Of a stretch of DNA of 14,135 nucleotides, positions 7,362 through 14,135 are shown in pieces; positions within the stretch are counted from its first letter, which is position 1, and each line of letters begins with the position of its first letter. The position numbers and the translations under genes were made by a program. Origin of the DNA: an uncultured Bacteroidales bacterium (GTDB lineage: Bacteria; Bacteroidota; Bacteroidia; Bacteroidales; Tenuifilaceae); the NCBI GenBank assembly GCA_937915475.1, contig CALGIR010000174.1:1-14135 (forward strand), given 5' to 3'. A model generated the notes under the pieces. It was given only the letters and a program-made list of their open reading frames with translations, searched no databases and was not told the DNA's origin.

Positions 7362-9566
7362 ATGCAAAAAGTAAGAATAGAATCTGAGATATCATTGCAG
7401 AAACGTTTAAGCGAACACTTTGGTTTCTCGAGTTTTAAGGGCAACCAAGAAGTTGTTATTAGGAACGTGCTTGCTGGGAACGATACATTTGTTCTTATGC
7501 CCACTGGTGGAGGAAAATCGCTTTGCTACCAACTACCTGCTCTCATTAGCGAAGGAACGGCCATAATTATTTCGCCGCTAATTGCGCTGATGAAAAACCA
7601 GGTTGATGCAATGCGGAGCTTTAGCATGGAGGATGGGATTGCACACTTCCTAAACTCATCGCTTAATAAAACGCAAATACAACGGGTAAAAACCGATATG
7701 TTAAGCGGTAAAACCAAAATGCTTTACGTTGCGCCAGAGTCGCTCACAAAAGAAGAGAACATAGAATTCCTTAAGCAGGTGAAGATTTCTTTCTATGCAA
7801 TAGATGAAGCACATTGTATATCGGAATGGGGTCACGATTTTAGACCCGAATACCGAAGAATAAGGCCAATTATAAATGAGATTGGCACAGCACCAATAAT
7901 TGCCTTAACCGCCACTGCAACGCCTAAGGTCCAAAGCGATATACAGAAAAACCTTGGCATGCTTGATGCAAATGTTTTTAAATCATCGTTCAACCGCCCT
8001 AACCTGTACTATGAGGTTAGACCAAAGGTAAATACTTCGCGCGAAATCATTAAGTTCATCAAAAATAATCCTGGAAAATCGGGTATCATATATTGTCTGA
8101 GCCGAAAAAAGGTTGAGGAAGTGGCCGAGATACTTCAGGTTAACGACATAAAGGCTCTGCCTTACCATGCGGGAATGGACTCAGCAACACGAAGCGGTAA
8201 TCAGGATAAGTTCCTAATGGAGGATGTTGACGTTATTGTTGCAACTATTGCTTTTGGTATGGGAATCGATAAACCGGATGTTCGTTTTGTTATCCATTAC
8301 GATATTCCCAAGAGCCTTGAGGGTTACTATCAGGAAACTGGTCGTGCCGGTCGCGATGGAGGCGAAGGCCAATGCATTACGTTTTACAGCTACAAGGATA
8401 TCCAAAAACTGGAGAAATTTATGCAGGGCAAACCTGTGGCCGAACAGGAAATTGGTAAGCAGCTACTGCTCGAAACGGTTTCATATGCCGAGTCTTCGGT
8501 TTGTAGGCGTAAAATGCTACTACATTACTTTGGAGAGGTGTACCATGAGGAGAACTGTTCTGCTTGCGACAACTGCCTTCACCCTAAAACTCAGTTTGAG
8601 GGGAAAGAATACCTACAATTACTATTGGAAACCGTAGTTGCTGTTAAGGAAAAATTTAAAGCAGACCACGTAGCAAATATCCTTTGCGGACATATTACAA
8701 CCATCATAAAATCATACAAGCACAACAAACTTGAAGTTTTTGGTGAAGGAAGCGAGAAAGATACACGATTTTGGAATGCCATCATTAGGCAGTCGCTAGT
8801 TGCAAAGTACATCGACAAGGACATCGACAATTATGGACTATTGATGATAACCGAAAAAGGTCGAGAATTCATAGACAATCCACACGAAATTATGTTTACC
8901 CAAGATCATGAGTACGAAGAGTCAGACGAAGATGATGTTAGCATGAATCAAGAAGGAAAAGGCAGTTCTTGCGACGAGGAACTTTTTGCCATGCTTAAAA
9001 ATTTACGTAAGAAGGTTGCTAAAAAGAAAAACCTCCCTCCTTTCGTTGTTTTTCAAGACCCATCGCTTGAGGATATGGCCATTCAGTACCCCATCACCCT
9101 CGATGAACTTCAAAACATCACAGGTGTTGGTGCTGGCAAAGCCAAACGCTACGGCAAAGAATTTATTGAGTTAATTGATGCCTACGTTGAAGACAAAGAA
9201 ATTATCCGACCCCAGGACATGGTAGTTAAATCTGTAGCCAATAAGTCGTTGCTCAAGGTGTTCATTATCCAAAGCATCGACCGCAAAATGGATCTTGAGG
9301 ATATTGCCAATGCTAAGAACCTTGACATGGCCGAGCTTATTAGCGAAATTGAGGCCATTGTAAACTCAGGTACAAAACTCAATATTGGCTATTATATCCA
9401 AAACACAATTGAGGAAGATAAGGTTGATGAGATATTCGACTACTTTAAGGAAGAAGCAAAGACCGAGTCGATTGAAGAAGCTATGGATTATCTTGGCGAA
9501 GAAGATTTTACTGAGGAAGAGATACGCCTTATCCGTATACAGTTTATTTCTGAGATAGGAAATTAA
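7362..9566 (+). CDS. recQ: RecQ family ATP-dependent DNA helicase
   Basis: 3'-5' DNA helicase acting in recombination, fork repair and suppression of illegitimate exchange. I place the start at ATG 7362 (734 residues) because a GGAG Shine-Dalgarno lies 8 nt upstream; a TTG at 7314 would only add 16 low-complexity residues. Order of parts: Q-motif Gln29; Walker A TGGGKS at 48-53; DEAH box at 148-151 followed by the aromatic loop CISEWGHDFRPEYR; helicase motif VI QETGRAGRDG; RQC zinc-binding cysteines C381, C399, C402 and C405; winged helix to about 510; an acidic linker (EYEESDEDD) at about 512-522; HRDC domain about 537-608 with NITGVGAGKAKRYG. A further 125-residue C-terminal region, helical and acidic, follows. 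It is normal for Bacteroidota RecQ (about 725-735) but absent from E. coli RecQ (609). Intact. Confidence 0.96.
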   Translation: MQKVRIESEISLQKRLSEHFGFSSFKGNQEVVIRNVLAGNDTFVLMPTGGGKSLCYQLPALISEGTAIIISPLIALMKNQVDAMRSFSMEDGIAHFLNSSLNKTQIQRVKTDMLSGKTKMLYVAPESLTKEENIEFLKQVKISFYAIDEAHCISEWGHDFRPEYRRIRPIINEIGTAPIIALTATATPKVQSDIQKNLGMLDANVFKSSFNRPNLYYEVRPKVNTSREIIKFIKNNPGKSGIIYCLSRKKVEEVAEILQVNDIKALPYHAGMDSATRSGNQDKFLMEDVDVIVATIAFGMGIDKPDVRFVIHYDIPKSLEGYYQETGRAGRDGGEGQCITFYSYKDIQKLEKFMQGKPVAEQEIGKQLLLETVSYAESSVCRRKMLLHYFGEVYHEENCSACDNCLHPKTQFEGKEYLQLLLETVVAVKEKFKADHVANILCGHITTIIKSYKHNKLEVFGEGSEKDTRFWNAIIRQSLVAKYIDKDIDNYGLLMITEKGREFIDNPHEIMFTQDHEYEESDEDDVSMNQEGKGSSCDEELFAMLKNLRKKVAKKKNLPPFVVFQDPSLEDMAIQYPITLDELQNITGVGAGKAKRYGKEFIELIDAYVEDKEIIRPQDMVVKSVANKSLLKVFIIQSIDRKMDLEDIANAKNLDMAELISEIEAIVNSGTKLNIGYYIQNTIEEDKVDEIFDYFKEEAKTESIEEAMDYLGEEDFTEEEIRLIRIQFISEIGN

Positions 9567-9624
9567 CCTCGGCTCAACAAAAGAGTCATCCGCATAAAAA
9601 AAAACAAATATCACTTAATCCGTC

Positions 9625-10515
9625 ATGGAGAGCGTGCTAGTTGTAAATAGTTTATCAAAGAGTTTTGGTGAAATTAAGGCCATCCAAAATATCTCTTTCA
9701 GCATCGAGAAAGGAAAAGTTGTTGGATTACTTGGCCCCAACGGCAGCGGAAAAACTACTACATTATCCATAGTTATTGGCTTAAAAAAGGCTTCGGCAGG
9801 TTCGTTCTCGTGGTTTAACCTACCCGATGGTGAAACAGAAAACAAAAGAATAGGCTCGTTAATTGAGGTTCCCTATTTTTACCCATACTTAACCCTCAGT
9901 AGAAACCTCGAAATTGTTGCTAAGGTTAAAGGAGTCAACTCCACCCAAATACCCGAAACTCTCGATATGGTTGGTCTGGCCAATCGGGCAAGCACCAAAT
10001 ACCAAACCCTTTCGATAGGCATGAAGCAGCGATTTGCTTTAGCTAGCGCACTGCTTGGTAACCCTGAGGTTTTAGTTCTCGATGAGCCAACCAACGGCCT
10101 TGACCCTGAAGGTATTTCCGAAGTTAGGGAGATTATCATTGACCTATCAAAGTTAGGCAAAACCATACTTTTAGCTAGCCACATACTCGATGAGGTGGAA
10201 AAGGTTTGTAGCGATGTCATTATACTAAAACAGGGGAAGATAATTAGCCAAGGCTCGGTTAATGAGCTACTATCCGAAAAGCATATGGTTATTCTGAGTG
10301 CGGATAATAATGAAAATTTATACTCACAGCTATCAAACTACAAAAGAATTGAGATAGTTGAAAAACGAAGCGATAGCCTGCTCATTGCTTTAGATAATGC
10401 TGGTGTAGTACCTGAAATTAATCAATGGCTAATGCAAAATGGTACAGTGCTTACCCGCATCGAACCAGTAAAAAAAACACTTGAATCGCAATTCTTGCAA
10501 ATTATTAAACAGTAA
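9625..10515 (+). CDS. ABC transporter ATP-binding protein, BcrA/NatA (CcmA) type exporter
   Basis: Cytoplasmic ATPase of an ABC-2 type exporter, 296 residues. Walker A GPNGSGKTT at 37-45; signature LSIGMKQR at 129-136; Walker B VLVLDEP with D153/E154 and GLDPEG; switch His186 in ASHILDE. The Q-loop position carries Glu81 (SLIEVPYFYPYLT) instead of Gln, and the signature is LSIGM rather than LSGGQ. Both are usual in the bacitracin/lantibiotic-immunity-like branch (BcrA, LanF), so they are family traits and not damage. The C-terminal 80 residues are a regulatory tail. The gene starts 58 bp after recQ with no terminator between, and only 13 bp separate it from the permease gene, so ATPase and permease are one unit and may be read from the recQ transcript. 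Substrate unknown: peptide antibiotic, lipid or ion are possible. Confidence 0.9.
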   Translation: MESVLVVNSLSKSFGEIKAIQNISFSIEKGKVVGLLGPNGSGKTTTLSIVIGLKKASAGSFSWFNLPDGETENKRIGSLIEVPYFYPYLTLSRNLEIVAKVKGVNSTQIPETLDMVGLANRASTKYQTLSIGMKQRFALASALLGNPEVLVLDEPTNGLDPEGISEVREIIIDLSKLGKTILLASHILDEVEKVCSDVIILKQGKIISQGSVNELLSEKHMVILSADNNENLYSQLSNYKRIEIVEKRSDSLLIALDNAGVVPEINQWLMQNGTVLTRIEPVKKTLESQFLQIIKQ

Positions 10516-10528
10516 TAGTAGAGGGTAT

Positions 10529-11353
10529 ATGCTAAAAAAACTGCTGACAATAGAGGGGCATAAAACCCTATTCTACCCTACCTTTAGAACCATTGTGGTA
10601 ATACATGCCCTACTGTTTTTGCTTGTTGCAGTTGTTGCAGGCAATATAAGCCTCAACATTGAAGGGATTAGGGTCGATAAGGTTTTTCAGTTCCCGCATG
10701 TTTGGAACACCCTTGCATGGATTGCCAGCTGGTTTAACCTATTGCTGGGAGTGTTGGCAATCCTGCTGGTAAGCAACGAGTTTCAGTATAAAACTTTCAG
10801 AAAGCATATTATCGACGGACTATCTAGAAATGAAATTCTGCTATCGAAACTCATCGTTTTTACCCTATTGGCAGTCTATACCATGCTCTTGGTATTCATC
10901 TCAGGACTTCTGTTTGGCATTATCAAATCGTCTTCCTTTAGCGTAAACGATTTTATACAAGGGCTACCCTACTTGCCCGTTCTCTTTATCCAATCGTTGG
11001 GGTACATGCTTTTGGGCATGCTTATGGCATTTATCTTCAAAAACCCTGCCTTTTCTATAGTTGCCTTCTTACTGTACTTCTTCCCTGTTGAACCTATACT
11101 AAGGGCTTTTTTGCCAAATGGAGTTGCAGCATTTATGCCTGCTAAAACCATTGCCAACCTAACACCCATGCCCGATTTTCTTGGCATATCACTTAGCGAT
11201 GCAATTCAGATGTCAAGTGGCTCCAGTGGATTTGAGGCTATGGGCTTAAGTAGCCATTCTGTGCCGCTTTTGACAACGACCTTAATAGCTGCTGGTTACT
11301 ACTTGCTCTTTGCCCTTGCAGCTAAATTAATTGTTACCAACAAGAACTTTTAG
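10529..11353 (+). CDS. ABC-2 type transporter permease subunit
   Basis: Inner-membrane subunit partnering the preceding ATPase. I take ATG 10529 as the start (274 residues) because GAGGG lies just upstream at 10521-10525; a TTG at 10481 would add 16 polar residues inside the upstream gene. Six membrane segments can be seen at about 22-40, 60-82, 105-130, 145-166, 170-192 and 248-268. The cytoplasmic loop after segment 2 contains SNEFQYKTFRKHIIDGLSR, the conserved E-x2-x-T-x-R-x3-x-G-x-S-R pattern of ABC-2 permeases, likely the coupling helix region. The 13-bp spacing from the ATPase gene argues for a single operon. It belongs to the bacitracin/lantibiotic-like permease group by context only; the transported molecule cannot be deduced. 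Confidence 0.88.
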   Translation: MLKKLLTIEGHKTLFYPTFRTIVVIHALLFLLVAVVAGNISLNIEGIRVDKVFQFPHVWNTLAWIASWFNLLLGVLAILLVSNEFQYKTFRKHIIDGLSRNEILLSKLIVFTLLAVYTMLLVFISGLLFGIIKSSSFSVNDFIQGLPYLPVLFIQSLGYMLLGMLMAFIFKNPAFSIVAFLLYFFPVEPILRAFLPNGVAAFMPAKTIANLTPMPDFLGISLSDAIQMSSGSSGFEAMGLSSHSVPLLTTTLIAAGYYLLFALAAKLIVTNKNF

Positions 11354-11374
11354 CGGAGTAAAGTTGTTAGTAGA

Positions 11375-11406
11375 TTTGATATCAATTTTAAAATTGATTA
11401 TATTTA
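11375..11406 (+). promoter_or_regulatory. Probable promoter of the T9SS cargo gene (TTTG-N20-TATATTTA)
   Basis: TTTG at 11375-11378 and TATATTTA at 11399-11406 are separated by exactly 20 bp, matching the Bacteroidota housekeeping layout (-33 TTTG, -7 TAnnTTTG, last base A here). Transcription would begin near 11413, leaving a leader of about 25 nt. A second box-like TATCTTTA sits at 11405-11412 but its spacing is wrong. This makes the cargo gene separable from the ABC operon upstream. Confidence 0.55.
11381..11398. promoter_or_regulatory. 18-bp perfect palindrome in promoter spacer, candidate operator
   Basis: ATCAATTTTAAAATTGAT reads identically on both strands and lies precisely between the proposed -33 and -7 boxes. 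ATTGATTA at its right end (11393-11400) recurs at 11412-11419, 19 bp further on. A dimeric repressor bound here would block RNA polymerase. It has no loop and no T-run, so it is not a terminator for the permease gene. Confidence 0.4.
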
Positions 11407-11437
11407 TCTTTATTGATTAACCCAAAAAAATACAGAC

Positions 11438-12475
11438 ATGAAAAAAACTTTACTATTTTCCATCGCATTATTAACCTTTGTTGGACTTCAGGGACAAACT
11501 ACGCTTAGGTTTAACACACATGGGTTAATTGGCGACCATGTTAACAACATGAATATTACCAAATACACCGAACCTGGGGTTGATGGTAAAAATGTTGTTT
11601 GGGATTTCAGAAATCTTGAAATTACCCGCGATTTCACGGGTACCCTTGAAAACCCAAACATCACAAAAGGTGCCCACATTTTTAATAATGCAAATGCAGC
11701 CCTACAAGAGTTTAACAACTACTTCTTTTTCAATTCTAACAGAAGAAGTATAGAGCAGCATGGCTTTATGTCCGCAAGTGGTAATGTATTTATAACCTAC
11801 GATAAACCTTTTGTTAAGATGAGGTATCCTTTTACCTACGGAAGTTCCTTTAATGGTCAATTCAGCGGCACCTACAACTCAACAGAGAAGCAATTGGGCA
11901 CTATACAAGGCACGTATGCGGTTGAGGGCGACGGAATTGGCACCCTTATCCTTCCCGACGATAAGATATTTGAGAATGCGCTTAGGGTAAAGGAGGTTAA
12001 GGAATACGGACAAATCCTTAACAGCCAAAACTATACAATCAGCATTACTACCTATAGATGGTATGTGGAGAACCATCGCTTCCCAATACTGGTGCTAATT
12101 AGCAGCAATACAGCATACGAGAACGGTAAAACTCACAATTCGACACAGGCAGCCTATAACACCAAGGTGATGAGTAAAAACGCAACATCAATTGATATTA
12201 CAACCATAAGTAGTGAGTTAAAACTCGATGCCTATCCAAATCCATACAAAGAGCAGATTACCTTTAGGTTTGCACTTGAGGATGCTAGCAAGATTAACCT
12301 ATCGATATTTGACATAAACGGTCGTTACCTAAAAACTCTATATAAAGGTTCTGCCGATGCAGGCGAAAAAGAGTTTAGCTTTTCTGGTAGCGAGATTGGA
12401 GTGGGTGCTGGAGCCTACATTGTTAAACTTAATGTAAACGGTACAGTAATCACTAAAAAGATTTTGGAACTATAA
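11438..12475 (+). CDS. Secreted protein of unknown function with T9SS type A C-terminal sorting domain
   Basis: A 345-residue exported protein. Residues 1-20 (MKKTLLFSIALLTFVGLQGQ) are a Sec signal peptide. Residues from about 263 to 345 are a type IX secretion sorting domain: LDAYPNPYKEQITFRF, then LSIFDINGRYLKTLY, then GAGAYIVKLNVNGTVITKKI, the classical Por_Secre_tail pattern. It should therefore cross the outer membrane through the gliding/T9SS machinery and be released or anchored to the surface. The middle (21-260) is beta-rich, with no cysteine and no protease, glycosidase or adhesin motif I recognise; notable conserved-looking stretches are VVWDFRN, MRYPFTYGSSF, GTYAVEGDGIGTLILP and YRWYVENHRFPIL. 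It follows the ABC permease by 84 bp but has its own promoter, and ends at a strong terminator. The T9SS core genes are not in the window. Confidence 0.88.
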   Translation: MKKTLLFSIALLTFVGLQGQTTLRFNTHGLIGDHVNNMNITKYTEPGVDGKNVVWDFRNLEITRDFTGTLENPNITKGAHIFNNANAALQEFNNYFFFNSNRRSIEQHGFMSASGNVFITYDKPFVKMRYPFTYGSSFNGQFSGTYNSTEKQLGTIQGTYAVEGDGIGTLILPDDKIFENALRVKEVKEYGQILNSQNYTISITTYRWYVENHRFPILVLISSNTAYENGKTHNSTQAAYNTKVMSKNATSIDITTISSELKLDAYPNPYKEQITFRFALEDASKINLSIFDINGRYLKTLYKGSADAGEKEFSFSGSEIGVGAGAYIVKLNVNGTVITKKILEL

Positions 12476-12510
12476 GTACACATCTCAAAATTATAGAGTT
12501 TAAGCTAAAA

Positions 12511-12545
12511 CTGTCTCAGAGGGTTCTTCTGGGACAGTTTTTTTT
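12511..12545. terminator. Bidirectional intrinsic terminator between the T9SS cargo gene and the oppC-like gene
   Basis: 10-bp stem CTGTCTCAGA / TCTGGGACAG with one G-U pair, loop GGGTTCT, then eight T on the plus strand (12538-12545). It begins 36 bp after the cargo gene stop. On the minus strand the same stem is followed by TTTT (complement of 12507-12510), so it probably also ends the convergent permease transcript. Confidence 0.9.
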
Positions 12546-12571
12546 ATGAGAGCGTATTTTGTTCACGCCAT

Positions 12572-13786
12572 TTAATCAATTAATTTTGTATCCATCGCAT
12601 CGCGTAACCCATTGCCAATAATAGTAAAAGCCAGTACCAGAAGCATAATTGCTACGCCTGGCAGTATGGCAAGGTAGGCCTTATCCATAATAATGTACCC
12701 ATAATGGTCCTTAATCATTGTTCCCCACGAGGGGACAGGGGGTTGAACCCCAATGCCCAAAAAGCTTAGTCCAGCCTCAAGCAGTATGGCTGTTGCAAAG
12801 TTTCCTGCCGATATAATTACCACAGGGCCAAGCGCATTTGGAAGAATATGCTGGAATATAATTCGACCCGACCCAAAGCCCATTACTTTTGCTGCCTCGA
12901 TAAACTCTTTTTCGCGCAAAGCCATAACCTGCCCGCGCACAACGCGCGCAACCTCAACCCACATGGTTAAGCCCACTGCCACAAATATTTGCCAAAACCC
13001 TTTGCCCATCACCATGGTTAGCGCAATAACCATTAACAAAGTGGGAATTGACCATACCACATTGATTAACCACATCACCAAATCGTCGAACCAGCCCCGA
13101 AAGTAACCCGCAGCTGCACCCAAAACTATTCCAATTAGCAGCGATATTGCAACAGCAATAAACCCCACCGATAACGATACCCGTGCACCAATTATCAAGC
13201 GGCTTAGCATATCGCGGCCAAACCTATCGGTGCCAAGCCAGAACCTCTGGGTTTTAATATGATTTTTCTTGATTAAGGTTTCTATTTCGTGGGATGTATA
13301 GATTATTGTTTCCCTTGCAGAGTGTACCTGTAGCATATCGTTTTCGTAAGTTACATCCTCCGACAAAAGATTTGGGAAAAGAATCTGTCCCACAGCGTAT
13401 CTAGTTACAATGTTTACACTATCCTCTGGCTCAGCATATTCCGTTAAAACTATATCCCAGCCATCTAATCTGTATGATAAAATGGGCACCTCGCGATATG
13501 CACTTTCTTTTCCCCAAATAAGTTTGCCCAAAACCCCCTTGCTTTTCTGATTAACATTTTTAGGAATTAGAAAAAAAGTGGCACTAAACCCTGGCTTTTG
13601 GGTTGCAATCTCTAAGTGCTGGTTATTTGCCCAAGGAGTAGCATCGGGTGTAATGGTGTAACCCAACAGGGTAAAAAGTGTTATAACCCCTATAAATACT
13701 GATGAGACTAACGATAGCCTATTACTAAAAAAGCGTCGAAAGGCTATCTTCCATGGCGACCCTTCCCTATTGGTGTATGTTGACAT
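12572..13786 (-). CDS. ABC transporter permease, OppC/DppC family, with large periplasmic insert
   Basis: Inner-membrane permease of a peptide/nickel-type ABC importer (BPD_transp_1). The 404-residue length exceeds the usual OppC/DppC length of about 300. The N-terminal OppC_N region gives segment 1 at about 24-45. Residues about 46-183 are a mostly hydrophilic extension where a standard OppC has only a few tens of residues. The conserved GTDRFGRDMLSRLIIGARVSL follows at 185-205, and the five-segment permease core covers about 205-400. The EAA loop that docks the ATPase is intact (EFIEAAKVMGFGSGRIIFQH, then ILPN), as is the GLSFLGIGVQPPVPSWG signature. The gene begins 22 bp after the glycosyltransferase stop, so they form an operon. 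Neither OppB, OppD/F nor a binding protein is nearby, so partners must be encoded elsewhere. No Shine-Dalgarno is evident. Confidence 0.92.
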   Translation of the reverse strand: MSTYTNREGSPWKIAFRRFFSNRLSLVSSVFIGVITLFTLLGYTITPDATPWANNQHLEIATQKPGFSATFFLIPKNVNQKSKGVLGKLIWGKESAYREVPILSYRLDGWDIVLTEYAEPEDSVNIVTRYAVGQILFPNLLSEDVTYENDMLQVHSARETIIYTSHEIETLIKKNHIKTQRFWLGTDRFGRDMLSRLIIGARVSLSVGFIAVAISLLIGIVLGAAAGYFRGWFDDLVMWLINVVWSIPTLLMVIALTMVMGKGFWQIFVAVGLTMWVEVARVVRGQVMALREKEFIEAAKVMGFGSGRIIFQHILPNALGPVVIISAGNFATAILLEAGLSFLGIGVQPPVPSWGTMIKDHYGYIIMDKAYLAILPGVAIMLLVLAFTIIGNGLRDAMDTKLID

Positions 13787-13808
13787 AGTTATGCTTAATC
13801 ATATTCTT

Positions 13809-14135
13809 TTATCGTCTACCCTTCCATTGCACCTTTGTAAATAATGCTAATACTGCTGCAACAATAATGTAGAATGGGTAAACTAGCTGTAAAGGTAAAA
13901 AAACATTGAGAAGCGACACTTTTTGGCATTGCTTTAAGTATGGGTAAAACAATAGCAAATCGGCAACACTCTTTACCAGAAAAACTATTACAAACATTTC
14001 CAAAAACACTAGTTTCCAAAATGATAAAGCCACCAGAGAAACAAGTAGTAGGTTGAATGATAATACCACAAACCCAACGGTAATAGCCATAAAATCAGAA
14101 TACCCTGGTGCTTTAGATGCCCAGCGTGCACGCTG
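13809..14135 (-). CDS. Membrane glycosyltransferase family 2, C-terminal end only (N-terminus beyond window)
   Basis: The last 108 residues of a longer protein whose frame is open to the window edge. The first visible residues, QRARWASK, carry the QxxRW motif that binds the acceptor chain in processive and membrane GT2 enzymes, and Q-R-x-R-W-A-S-K is a usual form in Bacteroidota GT2 proteins. Three membrane segments follow, at about visible residues 16-38, 41-64 and 78-102, and the protein ends in a basic tail (KVQWKGRR), presumably cytoplasmic. The catalytic domain and its DxD lie outside. A methionine at 14090 could suggest a 93-residue standalone protein, but the upstream in-frame QxxRW makes that start unlikely. 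It is the gene immediately before the oppC-like permease. The product glycan or glycolipid is unknown. Confidence 0.75.
   Translation of the reverse strand, partial: QRARWASKAPGYSDFMAITVGFVVLSFNLLLVSLVALSFWKLVFLEMFVIVFLVKSVADLLLFYPYLKQCQKVSLLNVFLPLQLVYPFYIIVAAVLALFTKVQWKGRR

Noticed and set aside
8224..8637. A 137-codon plus-strand open frame inside recQ
   Set aside because: Out-of-frame shadow of the RecQ helicase and zinc-binding region, which is intact in its own frame.
9567..9624. Possible terminator after recQ (GGCTC / GAGTC with loop AACAAAA)
   Set aside because: A 5-bp stem with a G-U pair and no T-run; it is followed by an A-run, so it is not an intrinsic terminator on this strand.
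10481..10528. Upstream TTG start adding 16 residues to the ABC-2 permease, overlapping the ATPase gene
   Set aside because: ATG 10529 has GAGGG just upstream and begins a typical permease N-terminus; the extension is only the ATPase tail read in another frame.
1..14135. CRISPR arrays, tRNA or rRNA genes, transposases, integrases, toxin-antitoxin or phage-defence modules
   Set aside because: None seen on either strand: no spaced direct repeats, no cloverleaf sequence noticed, and all long frames are assigned to other families.

Overview
The window looks like chromosomal DNA from a member of the Bacteroidota, most likely the order Bacteroidales. The evidence is a SusC/SusD outer-membrane pair, a protein with a type IX secretion (T9SS) C-terminal sorting domain, AT-rich intergenic DNA with TAnnTTTR promoter-like boxes, weak Shine-Dalgarno sequences, and a RecQ with a long C-terminal extension. 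No rRNA, tRNA, CRISPR array, insertion sequence or phage gene was seen.

Layout. (1) 1-4446, minus strand: a susC-like TonB-dependent receptor followed 19 bp later by a SusD-like lipoprotein that runs off the left edge. (2) 4447-5283: an 837-bp stretch with no intact gene. It holds two adjacent 10+1+10 dyads upstream of susC. From about 4705 to 5203 on the minus strand it also holds what I read as the frameshifted C-terminal half of a COG2403-type GTPase (cyclic 2,3-diphosphoglycerate synthetase-like). (3) 5284-7205: lptB (plus) and kdsD (minus) converge; both serve lipopolysaccharide, one in export and one in Kdo precursor synthesis. (4) 7362-12475, plus strand: recQ, a two-gene ABC-2 exporter (ATPase plus permease), and a secreted T9SS-substrate protein of unknown function with its own probable promoter, whose spacer is an 18-bp perfect palindrome. 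A strong bidirectional terminator at 12511-12545 closes this group. (5) 12572-14135, minus strand: the C-terminal end of a membrane family 2 glycosyltransferase followed by an OppC/DppC-type permease with an unusually large periplasmic insert.

The unifying theme is the cell envelope: TonB-dependent uptake, LPS synthesis and export, an inner-membrane exporter, a T9SS cargo protein, a membrane glycosyltransferase and a peptide-type importer permease. RecQ is the only DNA-metabolism gene. Most genes belong to ordinary families. I see no complete undescribed system. The items most worth a second look are the concealed pseudogene, the palindrome sitting in the promoter spacer of the T9SS cargo gene, and that cargo protein itself.
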